From Solirubrobacterales bacterium (GTDB taxonomy: Bacteria; Actinomycetota; Thermoleophilia; Solirubrobacterales; 70-9): 64,000 bases of DNA. The translations under genes and the position numbers were made by a program. The stretch spans positions 186,001-250,000 of the forward strand of contig JAGQUT010000001.1 in the NCBI GenBank assembly GCA_020438355.1, read 5' to 3'. The first letter of the stretch is position 1, and each line of letters opens with the position of its first letter. Below are positions 51,069 to 59,698 of the stretch, piece by piece. A model generated the notes under the pieces. That model had not been told where the DNA came from. It did not search any database and saw only the letters and a program-made list of their open reading frames with translations.

Positions 51069-51694
51069 GGGTCGATCAGCCCCTGACGTATCGCGTACCG
51101 GACCAGCTCGACCCGGTCGCGCATCCCCAGCTTCCTCATCGCATTCGCCCGGTGGTTCTCGACGGTCTTCTCGGAGAGGTGAAGCATCTCGGCGATCTCG
51201 CGGGTCGTGTTGGCCTCGGCGACGAGCTTGACGATCTCTTCCTCCCTGGGGGTGAGATCGGACTTGGCCGGCTCGCCCCGGTCGAGCAGGTCACGGATCA
51301 GGGTCTGCTGAGCGCCGGGGGAGAGGAAGGGTTCTCCCCGCTCGACCGACCGGATCGCCTCGAGCAGGTCGGTGTCGGCCTGGGACTTCAGGACGTATCC
51401 GGAGGCTCCGGCCTTGAGCGCTTCGAAGAGGTAGCGCTCGTCGTCGTGCATCGAGAGGATCAGCACGTTGGTGTCGGGGACCTGGGCCTTGATCTCCCTG
51501 GTCACCTGGAGACCGGTGAGGCCGGGCATCTTCACATCCAGAATGGCGAGATCCGGTCGTTCCCGGATTACGGTTTCGCGCGCCTCGATCCCGTCGGCCG
51601 CCTCCGCAACCACTTCGAGGTCACTCTGCTTTTCGAGCAGAAGCCTGATTCCCGAACGGACGATGCCGTGGTCGTCGGCGATCACGAGCCTCAT
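51065..51694 (-). CDS. NarL/FixJ-family response regulator
   Basis: 209 residues. Receiver with DDHG, phospho-Asp in LAILDVKMPG and Lys in YVLKSQ; LuxR-type HTH at the C terminus (LTPREEEIVKLVAEANTTREIAEMLHLSEKTVENH). Coupled to its kinase (ATGA) and to the GNAT gene (GTGA). Confidence 0.95.
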   Translation of the reverse strand: MRLVIADDHGIVRSGIRLLLEKQSDLEVVAEAADGIEARETVIRERPDLAILDVKMPGLTGLQVTREIKAQVPDTNVLILSMHDDERYLFEALKAGASGYVLKSQADTDLLEAIRSVERGEPFLSPGAQQTLIRDLLDRGEPAKSDLTPREEEIVKLVAEANTTREIAEMLHLSEKTVENHRANAMRKLGMRDRVELVRYAIRQGLIDP

Positions 51695-52671
51695 GCCTCG
51701 ACCCCTTCCCTGACCGGGACGGACAACCTGACCGTGGTGCCGTGCTCCGGGCGGGACTCGATCTCGAGATCGCCTCCGGCGAGGATGGCCCGCTCGCGCA
51801 TGCCGCCCAGCCCGAGCCCTGAAGTCGCCTGTTCAAAAGTGAAGCCGCTGCCGTCATCGGCAACGGTGAGCATGAACCGGTTGCCGACCCGGGCGAGGGT
51901 GACCTCGATCCGCGCCGCACCGCTGTGGCGGACCGCGTTCCCGATCGCCTCCTGGGAGACCCTGTAGATCACCAGTTGCAGGTCCGGGTCGAGTCCCGAA
52001 GGGTCATCCTCGCAATTGAACCCTGCGGTCAGTCCGGGAAGGTCGAGCTGTTCGACCAGGCCGGCGATTGCGGCGCGGAGGCCCAGGTCATCCAGGGCGG
52101 TTGGCCGGAGCTGACGGGCAACCGTGAGCAGCTCGTCCATGGCCTGGTGTGCGAGTCGGCTGGTTTCCTCGAGCTCCGGGGCCAGTTCGGACGGGGCTTC
52201 GGAGCGCGTCGCCTCCAGCCGGAGCAGAACGCCGGTCAGCGACTGGTTGACCTGGTCGTGGAGATCCCGGGCAACCCGTGCGCGCTCCTCCTCCTGCGCG
52301 GTCAGGGCGGCACTTGAACTTCGCCTGCGCTCCGCCTCCAGGCGGCGCATCATCCTCAGGAAGGCCAGCTCGAGCCGCTCGGCTTCTTCGGTCTCCGCCA
52401 CCCCGTCTATCCAGGCAGGGACGTTCGCGCCTGGCTGGCTCAGGTCGACCTTTTCCATTTCCGTGATGACGGCCTCCAGCGGCGTGAACCGTCGCCTGAG
52501 GATCGCGATGTTGAGCAGGCAGGTCACGCCGGCCGCGATTGCCGCGATCAACAGAAGAGTCTCGATGTGGTCGGTTGAGAATCCGGTAACGAGGGCGGCT
52601 GCAGCGGTGGCCAGGGCGACCATGGCTGCGTTCAGGACCAGCACTTCGGTGAAGATCGGGCGTCGCTTCAT
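51691..52671 (-). CDS. NarX/DesK-type sensor histidine kinase
   Basis: 326 residues. Two N-terminal membrane helices with a short loop (residues 10-60), HAMP-like linker, HisKA_3 with EEERARVARDLHDQVNQSL near residue 130, and HATPase with EAIGNAVRHSGA, DDGSGF and GLGLGGMRERA. Senses an unknown signal and phosphorylates the NarL-like partner. Confidence 0.94.
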   Translation of the reverse strand: MKRRPIFTEVLVLNAAMVALATAAAALVTGFSTDHIETLLLIAAIAAGVTCLLNIAILRRRFTPLEAVITEMEKVDLSQPGANVPAWIDGVAETEEAERLELAFLRMMRRLEAERRRSSSAALTAQEEERARVARDLHDQVNQSLTGVLLRLEATRSEAPSELAPELEETSRLAHQAMDELLTVARQLRPTALDDLGLRAAIAGLVEQLDLPGLTAGFNCEDDPSGLDPDLQLVIYRVSQEAIGNAVRHSGAARIEVTLARVGNRFMLTVADDGSGFTFEQATSGLGLGGMRERAILAGGDLEIESRPEHGTTVRLSVPVREGVEA

Positions 52672-52821
52672 GCTCAGGTCATCGTTTCAGTACGGGCGGC
52701 ATTTTTCTCGACTTTCAGGTGAACCCGGGGGCAAATGGGGGGCAGCCCCTATGGACGAAAACGTCCGATCCCGACAGAATGCCACTCGTATTTTCAGAAT
52801 CTTTGCTTCGAAGGAGGCCCG

Positions 52822-53685
52822 ATGACAACAACCAAGCAGTCAACCTGGGGCGCAACGCTCCGCACGACGATTCTTCTGGCCACTCTCTCCGGCCTGCTCG
52901 TCGTCATCGGCTTTGCAATTGGCGGACAGCAGATGGCACTGCTCTTCCTGGGCATCGCCGTTCTCATGAACTTCGGCTCCTACTTCTTCAGCGACAAGCT
53001 CGCCCTGAAGATGAGTGGCGCCCAGCCGATGGAAGAGTCGGAGAACCCCGAGTACTTCCAGATGGTTCGCGAACTCTGTCAGCGGGCCGACATCCCGATG
53101 CCCCGGCTTTACGTGATCCCGCAGGATCAGCCGAACGCATTCGCGACCGGCCGGAACTACAACCACTCCGCTGTCGCGGTTACTGCCGGAATCACCCGCC
53201 TTCTTTCGACTGACGAGCTCCGGGGCGTGGTGGCCCACGAGCTGGCCCACATCAAGCATCGCGACATCCTGATCCAGTCCGTTGCGGCGACGATCGGCGC
53301 CACGATCACCTACATCGCCTACATGCTCATGTGGTTCGGTGGCGACAACAACTCGCCGCTCGGCCTGATCGGCATGCTGGCCATGGCGCTCCTGGCGCCG
53401 CTCGCCGCGTCGATCATCCAGCTCGCCGTCTCCCGCCAGCGTGAGTACGCAGCGGATGCCGGCGGTGCCGCGATCTGTGGCAACCCCGAGTCCCTGGCCT
53501 CGGCGCTGCTCCGCCTGGAGCAGGGGGCCGAGAACATTCCGATGAAGGGTCATGTCAGCGAGGCCTCGGAGCCGCTCTACATCGTCAAGCCATTCAAGGC
53601 GAAGGGTCTGGCCGGCCTGTTCTCCACCCATCCGCCCATCGAGGAGCGCGTCAAGCGTCTCCGTCAGATGCGCCCGTCCCTGTAA
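52822..53685 (+). CDS. htpX: HtpX-family membrane zinc metalloprotease
   Basis: 287 residues. Zinc motif HELAHIKH near residue 135 with the third ligand in QREYAADAGGA; four membrane helices. Degrades damaged membrane proteins. Preferred start 52822 has AAGGAGG upstream; an earlier in-frame ATG at 52735 adds non-family sequence. A strong terminator follows. Confidence 0.95.
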   Translation: MTTTKQSTWGATLRTTILLATLSGLLVVIGFAIGGQQMALLFLGIAVLMNFGSYFFSDKLALKMSGAQPMEESENPEYFQMVRELCQRADIPMPRLYVIPQDQPNAFATGRNYNHSAVAVTAGITRLLSTDELRGVVAHELAHIKHRDILIQSVAATIGATITYIAYMLMWFGGDNNSPLGLIGMLAMALLAPLAASIIQLAVSRQREYAADAGGAAICGNPESLASALLRLEQGAENIPMKGHVSEASEPLYIVKPFKAKGLAGLFSTHPPIEERVKRLRQMRPSL

Positions 53686-53721
53686 TCGGTTTTCTCTCTT
53701 CTGTCCGATTGCTGGCAGTGG

Positions 53722-53757
53722 GGCCCCCGGGAAATCATCCCGGGGGCCTTCTTTTTT
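53722..53757 (+). terminator. Rho-independent terminator after htpX
   Basis: A perfect 11-bp stem, GGCCCCCGGGA and its complement, with loop AATCA, followed by TTCTTTTTT. The clearest terminator in the window. Confidence 0.92.
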
Positions 53758-53887
53758 GGTCACTCCTGATTTCAGGTCACAACAGGTAGCTGTACCCTTC
53801 GTGGTCGGCTTGCGGGCTGGAATTGCCTGGCGAGTCTCGCTATACTTTTTGAAGTAACCAAATCCAGATCGAGATTTAGGGGTTTCG

Positions 53888-55060
53888 ATGGCAACCGAAC
53901 AGGCCGCGCACCAGACAATTGAAGAGATCACTCCTCAGGAGGCCTTCACCGAGCTCGACGAAGGTGGCGTGAAGCTGATCGATACCCGCGAGCCTTACGA
54001 GTACGAGGAATCGCACATCGAGGACTCCGAATTGATCCCGGTTGGAGTGATCGCGGACCGCATCGCGGCAAGCGTCGCCGACAAGGACCAGCGGATCATT
54101 CTTCAGTGCCGTTCGGGTGCCCGATCACTCACGGCTGCGCTGACTCTCGCCGATCTCGGCTACACCAACCTGGCCAACCTGACCGGCGGCATCCTGGAAT
54201 GGGAGGCACAGGGCTTTCCCGTCCAGTCGAACTCCGGCCTGACCCCGGAGCAGCGCGACCGTTACTCGCGACACATTCTGCTGCCGGAAGTCGGCGTCGA
54301 GGGCCAGATCAAGCTTCTGAATGCCAAGGTGCTGCTGCTCGGCGCCGGCGGTCTCGGAGCCCCTACTGCCCTCTACCTGGCTGCGGCGGGAATCGGGACG
54401 ATCGGGATCGTCGATGACGACGTGGTTGACGCCTCCAACCTTCAGCGTCAGGTGATCCACAACACCAGCCGCGTTGGTGAACCGAAATCAGCTTCAGCCC
54501 GCCAGACGATCGAGGAACTGAACCCCGACGTCAACGTCGTCGAGTACAACGTCCGCCTCGACGCGGACAACATCCTCGAGATCATCGAGGACTACGACAT
54601 CATCGTCGACGGTGCCGACAATTTCCCGACCCGCTATCTGCTCAATGACGCTTCGGTCCGTCTGAGGAAGCCGGTGGTTTCGGCTTCGATCCTCTCCTTC
54701 GACGGGCAGATCTCGACCTTCGTGCCTTACGAGGGTCCCTGCTACCGCTGCCTCTACCCGACCCCGCCGCCTCCGGAGCTAGCCCCGAGCTGCTCGGCCA
54801 ACGGTGTACTCGGCGCGATGGCCGGTCAGATGGGCCTGCTCCAGGCCAACGAGGTCCTGAAGCTGGTGCTCGGCATCGGCGAGCCGCTCGTCGGTCGCCT
54901 GCTGCTCTACGAAGCACTTGGCACCCACTTCACGGAGCTGAAGGTGCGGCGCGACCCCGAATGCCCGATCTGCGGTCCGAACGCCCCCGAAGTGCCGGAG
55001 TCGGAAATGGGCAAGTTCCCCGATTACGAAGCCTTCTGCGGAGGCCACGTCGGTTCCTGA
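53888..55060 (+). CDS. Rhodanese-E1 fusion, MoeZ/MoeB-type sulfur-carrier activator
   Basis: 390 residues. N-terminal rhodanese domain (residues 10-115) with active Cys74 in LQCRSGARS, then a ThiF/MoeB E1 domain: nucleotide site LLLGAGGLGAPTALYLAAAG, R-finger NLQRQVIH, catalytic-loop region PCYRCLYPTPPPPELAPSCSANGVLG and zinc cysteines CYRC and CPIC. In MoeZ and human MOCS3 the rhodanese is C-terminal; here the order is reversed. Adenylates and thiolates CysO, and perhaps MoaD. A TATACT -10 box lies at 53841-53846. Confidence 0.92.
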   Translation: MATEQAAHQTIEEITPQEAFTELDEGGVKLIDTREPYEYEESHIEDSELIPVGVIADRIAASVADKDQRIILQCRSGARSLTAALTLADLGYTNLANLTGGILEWEAQGFPVQSNSGLTPEQRDRYSRHILLPEVGVEGQIKLLNAKVLLLGAGGLGAPTALYLAAAGIGTIGIVDDDVVDASNLQRQVIHNTSRVGEPKSASARQTIEELNPDVNVVEYNVRLDADNILEIIEDYDIIVDGADNFPTRYLLNDASVRLRKPVVSASILSFDGQISTFVPYEGPCYRCLYPTPPPPELAPSCSANGVLGAMAGQMGLLQANEVLKLVLGIGEPLVGRLLLYEALGTHFTELKVRRDPECPICGPNAPEVPESEMGKFPDYEAFCGGHVGS

Positions 55061-55090
55061 ACCGGCGTGACCACGCCCTCAGGCGACCGA

Positions 55091-55096
55091 TAGGAT
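55091..55096 (+). promoter_or_regulatory. -10 box for leaderless cysO-like gene
   Basis: TAGGAT ends exactly 6 nt before ATG 55103; no ribosome site. CysO may thus be made independently of the E1 gene. Confidence 0.5.
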
Positions 55097-55102
55097 CAGA
55101 CC

Positions 55103-55378
55103 ATGCCGTCAGTGAAGATTCCCCCCGTCCTGCGCAAGCACACCGGCGACCAGATGTCCGTGGACGTATCCGGCTCGAACGTGGGTGAGGTTCTGAACGC
55201 CCTGGTAGCCGAGTACCCCGAGACCAGCGACCAGCTCTTTTCCGGCGACGGTGAGTTGAACCGCTTCGTCAACGTCTACCTGAACGACGAGGACGTGCGC
55301 GTGCTCGACGGCCTGGAGACGGCGGTCGGCGACAGCGACACCGTGATGATCCTCCCGGCCATGGCCGGCGGGGCCTGA
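55103..55378 (+). CDS. CysO-like ubiquitin-fold sulfur carrier
   Basis: 91 residues, MoaD/ThiS fold. The end reads ILPAMAGGA: the usual terminal Gly-Gly is followed by one extra Ala. It must be removed before adenylation, probably by the JAMM protease encoded at 55693-56091, which in mycobacteria releases cysteine from CysO. Works with the E1-rhodanese and CysM-like synthase next to it. Confidence 0.88.
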   Translation: MPSVKIPPVLRKHTGDQMSVDVSGSNVGEVLNALVAEYPETSDQLFSGDGELNRFVNVYLNDEDVRVLDGLETAVGDSDTVMILPAMAGGA

Positions 55379-55406
55379 CCCTCCAGATCCAAATCGCAGA
55401 TCACCC

Positions 55407-55440
55407 GAAAGCCATGCATATTGCATGGCTTTCCTGTTTT
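55407..55440 (+). terminator. Rho-independent terminator after the cysO-like gene
   Basis: A perfect 12-bp stem, GAAAGCCATGCA and its complement, loop TAT, then CTGTTTT. It lies between convergent genes and could act in both directions, with AAAACAG on the left for the minus strand. Confidence 0.85.
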
Positions 55441-55448
55441 CGAACCCT

Positions 55449-55715
55449 CTAGCTACCGGGCAGTTCTTCTTCCTGGCCGGATTGGAGGTCGGCCAGGATT
55501 TCCCGAGCCCGATCCGCGGCGGAAGCAGGCACGAAGATGTCCCTTGCTCCGGCGGCCAGAAAGTCTGGCACGTCAAAGCCCTTGTTGCGCTTGATCAGAC
55601 TGGGGATGCCTTCCTGCCGAAGGATGTCCGCGATCAGTTCGGCCTCGGCCTGCTGCGCCGCCCAGGCCACCTTCACCGGTTCGGGGGCCCGCTCAGAACG
55701 CTTGAATATCGACAT
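55449..55715 (-). CDS. DUF2007-like putative signal-transducing protein
   Basis: 88 residues. The pattern EPVKVAWAAQQAEAELIADILRQEGIPSLIKRNKG...IFVPASAADRAREILAD matches the DUF2007 (PII-like fold) family, which is small and cytosolic and of unknown role. Start ATG 55715 lies inside the last 23 nt of the JAMM gene, so the two are coupled. Confidence 0.82.
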   Translation of the reverse strand: MSIFKRSERAPEPVKVAWAAQQAEAELIADILRQEGIPSLIKRNKGFDVPDFLAAGARDIFVPASAADRAREILADLQSGQEEELPGS

Positions 55716-56091
55716 CTTCGACCTGCCCGTTCCGGATTTTGAATCCGCGGACATCCGGTTCATCCGCCTTCTCCAGCGAAACGATGAAGTAGACGGCGTC
55801 GGGCCAGCCACTGGCCAGGTTGATGTCGGTCTGGGAGGGATAAGCGGCCGTCTTCGTGTGGGAGTGGTAGATCCCGACGACATCGTGGCCAGCCTCGAGA
55901 ATCTGCTTGTAGACCGTCAGCTGCTCTTTCGAATCCATCTCGTAACGGAGAGGACTGTGGGCGGTGTTCTCCATCCGGTGAAGGGTGATCGCCTCGTCAC
56001 CGATCCCGCCGATCAGGCCGCAGCACTCGTTGGGATCGTCAGCCTTGCTGTGCTCGACCATCTCGTCGAGCAGGGCCTGCGGGATTCTCAA
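55693..56091 (-). CDS. JAMM/MPN+ metalloprotease, Mec+-like
   Basis: 132 residues. Zinc and catalytic residues: Glu22 in ECCGLIGG, HSHTKTAAYPSQTD (H-x-H-x10-D) near residue 76. In mycobacteria Mec+ hydrolyses the CysO-cysteine bond to free cysteine. Here it may also trim the extra Ala of the carrier. Located 4 nt downstream of the cysteine-synthase gene on the same strand. Confidence 0.93.
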   Translation of the reverse strand: MRIPQALLDEMVEHSKADDPNECCGLIGGIGDEAITLHRMENTAHSPLRYEMDSKEQLTVYKQILEAGHDVVGIYHSHTKTAAYPSQTDINLASGWPDAVYFIVSLEKADEPDVRGFKIRNGQVEDVDIQAF

Positions 56092-56095
56092 CCGA

Positions 56096-57094
56096 TTACC
56101 ACCAGTTGGTCGCGTCTACGTCGCCGAGTTCTTCGATCGACTTGGTGTAGACGCCCGAGGACAGGTACTTCCAGCCGCCGTCCGGAATCAGGAAGACGAT
56201 GTTGCCCGAATCCAGCTCGTTCGCGATGCGAACGGCAATTGCGGCAACTGCGCCCGAGGAGACACCGGCAAAGATCCCTTCCTGCTCGAGCAGCTTCTTG
56301 GTCCAGACAATGGCGTCCATGTTCGAGACCATGATCTTGCGGTCGAGCAGGGACAGGTCGATGATCGGCGGGATGAAGCCGTCGTCGAGGGACCGAAGCC
56401 CCTGGACCAGTTCGCCCTGCATCGGCTCGGCGGCAACCAGCTTGGTTTCAGGGTTGGCTTCCTTCAGCCTGCGTCCGTTGCCCATCAGTGTGCCGCCGGT
56501 GCCGAGGCCGGCCACAAAGGCGGTCACCTCGTCGAGTTCCTCGAGAATCTCGACCGCGGTGCCGTCGTAATGGGCATTGGGGTTGGCCTCGTTGCCGTAC
56601 TGGTAAGGCATGTAGTACTGCGGATCCTGGGCCATCTCAAGCGCCAGCTCAACAGCGCCGTTCGAACCCTTGGCGCCCTCGGAGTAAACGATCTCGGCGC
56701 CGTACATCTGCAGCAGCTGGGTGCGCTCGGCAGTCACATTGTCCGGCATGACCACCTTGAGGTTGTAGCCCTTGCGGCGGCAGATCATCGCCAGCGAGAT
56801 GCCGGTGTTTCCCGAGGTGGGTTCGAGGATGGTCTGTCCGGGACCGATCGCGCCGCTTTCCTCGGCGGCCTGCATCATCGAACGGGCAACCCTGTCCTTG
56901 ACCGAACCGGTCGGATTCGCGGATTCCAGCTTGGCGAAAATCCGGACGTCTTCCTTGGGCGAGAGGGTCTTCAGCTCGACCAGAGGGGTATGCCCGATCG
57001 ACTCGACGATGTCGTCGAAGGTCCCTCCGCAGGGCTTGTTCAGAAGGTCGTAGTAAGGAGTCATGATTGGCGTTGCGTCACCGAGGTACTTCAT
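56096..57094 (-). CDS. Cysteine synthase, CysM-like (CysO-dependent type)
   Basis: 332 residues, PLP beta-family. N-terminal IGHTPLVELK, PLP lysine in ANPTGSVKDRVA, TSGNTGISLA, GTGGTLMGNGR and C-terminal SSGAVAAIA. With CysO and Mec+ next door it most likely uses O-phosphoserine and CysO-thiocarboxylate, as in mycobacteria. ATG 57064 is an alternative start: a TACACT box two nt before 57094 would put transcription start beyond 57094. Confidence 0.9.
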   Translation of the reverse strand: MKYLGDATPIMTPYYDLLNKPCGGTFDDIVESIGHTPLVELKTLSPKEDVRIFAKLESANPTGSVKDRVARSMMQAAEESGAIGPGQTILEPTSGNTGISLAMICRRKGYNLKVVMPDNVTAERTQLLQMYGAEIVYSEGAKGSNGAVELALEMAQDPQYYMPYQYGNEANPNAHYDGTAVEILEELDEVTAFVAGLGTGGTLMGNGRRLKEANPETKLVAAEPMQGELVQGLRSLDDGFIPPIIDLSLLDRKIMVSNMDAIVWTKKLLEQEGIFAGVSSGAVAAIAVRIANELDSGNIVFLIPDGGWKYLSSGVYTKSIEELGDVDATNWW

Positions 57095-57198
57095 TAAGTG
57101 TAGTCACTTGGGCGACTCGTGGAAGATCCTCGCGAAAATCGTGAAATACTCACCGGGTTGCCCGTCCAGCACACAAACCTTCCCTGGAGGAAAAACGC

Positions 57199-58050
57199 AT
57201 GAAGAAATCCCGTTTGATCGCGCTGCTTTCGGCGCTGATGGTTCTCGCAGCGATGGTGGTCGTCGTCGGCTGCGGCAGTGATGACGACAGCAGCAGCGGC
57301 AGCGGCGACTTCCAGTCCGAGCTGATCACCGAGGGCACCCTCACGGTCGGTTCCGACATCCCGTACGCACCGTTCGAGTTCGGCAAGGCTCCCGACTACA
57401 CCGGCTTCGATGTCGACCTCGTAAACGAGATCGCCAGCAAGCTGGATCTCGAAGTCAAGATCGAGGACACCGCCTTCGACACCATCTTCACCGATGTTGC
57501 GCAGGGCAAGTTCGACATGGTTGCCTCGGCTGCCACGATCACACCCGAGCGTGAACAGGCCGTCAACTTCTCGGACCCGTACTTCGAGTCCGAGCAGGCC
57601 CTCCTCGTGCCTCCGGGTTCGGACATCACCTCGGTTGAGGATCTGTCCGGCGCCACGGTTGCAGCACAGGACGGTACGACAGGTGAGGCTTACGCCAACG
57701 ACGAGACCGACGCAGGCCAGGTCCGGGGATTCCCGACCGGCGCTGCGGCGATCGCAGCCGTTGTCAATGGCCAGGCTGAAGCCGCCATCATCGATGCCCC
57801 CGTCGCCGAGGACGCAGCGTCCAAGGGTCAGGGTGGCTTCGAGATCGCTACCAACATCCCGACCGGCGAGTACTACGGCTTCGCTTTCGCGAAGGACACG
57901 CCGGAGCTTCTGAGCGCCGTCAACGGTGCCCTCTCCGATCTGATCGAGGATGGCACCTACGAGGAGCTGTTCCGGAAGTACTTCAAGGCGACGCCGCCCG
58001 CCAGCATCACGGACGGCACCGCAGCAGCTGACACCGGAACCACCGAGTAG
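57199..58050 (+). CDS. Polar amino-acid ABC binding lipoprotein
   Basis: 283 residues. Lipobox VVVGC (Cys25), Ser/Asp linker, then the SBP-3 fold: LTVGSDIPYAPFEFGK, GFDVDLVNEIASKL, VAQGKFDMVASAATITPEREQAVNFSDPYF, and GAAAIAAVVNGQAEAAIID. Binds an amino acid outside the membrane. GGAGG ribosome site. Two hairpins follow the stop. Confidence 0.95.
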   Translation: MKKSRLIALLSALMVLAAMVVVVGCGSDDDSSSGSGDFQSELITEGTLTVGSDIPYAPFEFGKAPDYTGFDVDLVNEIASKLDLEVKIEDTAFDTIFTDVAQGKFDMVASAATITPEREQAVNFSDPYFESEQALLVPPGSDITSVEDLSGATVAAQDGTTGEAYANDETDAGQVRGFPTGAAAIAAVVNGQAEAAIIDAPVAEDAASKGQGGFEIATNIPTGEYYGFAFAKDTPELLSAVNGALSDLIEDGTYEELFRKYFKATPPASITDGTAAADTGTTE

Positions 58051-58102
58051 GTTCCGGAACGTTTGTGGAGAGGGCGCCTTCGGGCGCCCTCTCCGTTTGT
58101 TT
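58034..58102 (+). terminator. Two hairpins after the binding-protein gene
   Basis: First, CCGGAACC (58034-58041) pairs with GGTTCCGG (58050-58057) across the stop codon. Second, a perfect 12-bp stem GGAGAGGGCGCC with a TTCG tetraloop (58067-58094) and the tail GTTTGTTT. Probably a leaky terminator and mRNA stabiliser that keeps the binding protein above the membrane subunits. Confidence 0.75.
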
Positions 58103-58141
58103 CACCCGGCGTTGGCAAGCCGGTTCTGAGGGAGGACAGCC

Positions 58142-58882
58142 ATGGACGTATTTTTCGACACTTTCTTCAACTTCCAGTTCATGGCGGACCACTTCGATGT
58201 GGTCTGGCAAGGCTTCATCGTCACCCTCAAGCTCTCGGTCGTCGGCGGCATCGCCGCCCTGATCTGGGGGCTGATCCTGGCGGTCCTCAGGCAACTCCCC
58301 GGCAAGTGGCTGGCACCGGTTCGATGGATAGTGATCGCCTACATCGACTGCCTCCGGGGCATTCCGCTCCTGCTGGTGATCCTGCTTCTCTCGAGCGGTC
58401 TGGCGATCATGGCGACCGAGGGCGCCATCCCCAAAGAGATCGGCATCCCGCAATGGTTCGGTGAGTCGGATCCCTTCTGGTACGGCGTCTTCGCCCTGAC
58501 CCTGACCTACGGTGCCTACATGGCCGAGGTCTACCGGGCCGGCATCGAAGCGGTTCCGAGAGGCCAGACCGAAGCGGCCCGTTCACTCGGAATGTCCCAT
58601 GGGCAGGCGATGCGCTTCGTGATCATCCCCCAGGCCGTCCGCAAGGTCATCCCGCCGCTGCTCAACGATTACATCGCCCTGATGAAAGACACGGCCCTGG
58701 TCAGCGTCATCGGGCTTGTAGAGGCGGTCCAGGCCGGTCGGGACCTCTACTCGGAGTTCTACAACCCGTCGGGATACACGCTGGGAGCATTCTTCTTCCT
58801 CATCGTGACCATCCCGCTCGCCAGGTTCGTCGACAGACTGATCAAGAAGCAAAACGAGAAGTTCCAGAGGGGAATGCCGTGA
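58142..58882 (+). CDS. Polar amino-acid ABC permease
   Basis: 246 residues, five helices, HisM/GlnP type. EAA loop [32 protein letters not shown] and the N-terminal [17 protein letters not shown] are typical. Stop overlaps the ATPase start (GTGA). Confidence 0.95.
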   Translation: MDVFFDTFFNFQFMADHFDVVWQGFIVTLKLSVVGGIAALIWGLILAVLRQLPGKWLAPVRWIVIAYIDCLRGIPLLLVILLLSSGLAIMATEGAIPKEIGIPQWFGESDPFWYGVFALTLTYGAYMAEVYRAGIEAVPRGQTEAARSLGMSHGQAMRFVIIPQAVRKVIPPLLNDYIALMKDTALVSVIGLVEAVQAGRDLYSEFYNPSGYTLGAFFFLIVTIPLARFVDRLIKKQNEKFQRGMP

Positions 58883-59667
58883 GCGACAAGAATTCGACGA
58901 CGATGGTCAGGGAAGTCGCCAAGGGCGAAACGATCCTCACCGTCTCGGGCCTGAAGAAGACCTACGGCAAGCTCGAGGTGCTTCGGGACATCGACCTGAA
59001 CATCAAGAAGGGCGAAGTCATCTGCGTCCTCGGACCAAGTGGCTCCGGCAAGAGCACCATGCTGCGCTGCCTGAACCTGCTCGAGTTGCCCACGGCCGGC
59101 AAGATCGAGCTCAAGGGCGAGGTCGTCTTCGACGGGGGCAAGCCCAAGAATCTGGACGAGCTTCGCCGGGAGACGGGGATGGTCTTCCAGTCCTTCAACC
59201 TCTTCCCGAACATGACCGCAAAGGGCAACGTTTCGATCGCCCAGATCCGGGTCAGGGGACGCAAGAAGTCGGAGGCCGACAAGAGGTCCATCGAGCAGCT
59301 TTCGAAAGTCGGACTCGACGAGAAGGTCGACGAGTACCCGGACCGACTTTCCGGGGGTCAGCAGCAGCGGGTCGCGATTGCCCGCGCGCTGGCCATGGAC
59401 CCGGAGATCATGCTCTTCGACGAGGTGACCAGCGCGCTCGATCCCGAACTCGTCAAGGGCGTCCTGGATGTGATGCGCGGGCTCGCCGATTCCGGCATGA
59501 CCATGATCTGCGTAACCCACGAGATCGGATTCGCCCGTGAGGTAGCCGACCGGGTGATCTTCATGGATGAGGGCTACATAGTCGAGGAGGGATCTCCGGA
59601 TCAGGTGATCGGCGATCCCAGGGAAGAGCGGACCCGACAGTTCCTGGGTCTCGTTCTCGATCACTGA
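58879..59667 (+). CDS. Polar amino-acid ABC ATPase
   Basis: 262 residues. Walker [14 protein letters not shown], signature [15 protein letters not shown], Walker [16 protein letters not shown]-loop [14 protein letters not shown], as in GlnQ/HisP. Energises import with the two preceding gene products. GTG start. Confidence 0.95.
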   Translation: MSDKNSTTMVREVAKGETILTVSGLKKTYGKLEVLRDIDLNIKKGEVICVLGPSGSGKSTMLRCLNLLELPTAGKIELKGEVVFDGGKPKNLDELRRETGMVFQSFNLFPNMTAKGNVSIAQIRVRGRKKSEADKRSIEQLSKVGLDEKVDEYPDRLSGGQQQRVAIARALAMDPEIMLFDEVTSALDPELVKGVLDVMRGLADSGMTMICVTHEIGFAREVADRVIFMDEGYIVEEGSPDQVIGDPREERTRQFLGLVLDH

Positions 59668-59698
59668 ACATGGTGCGGGGGATGTCAGGGAGGACGCT

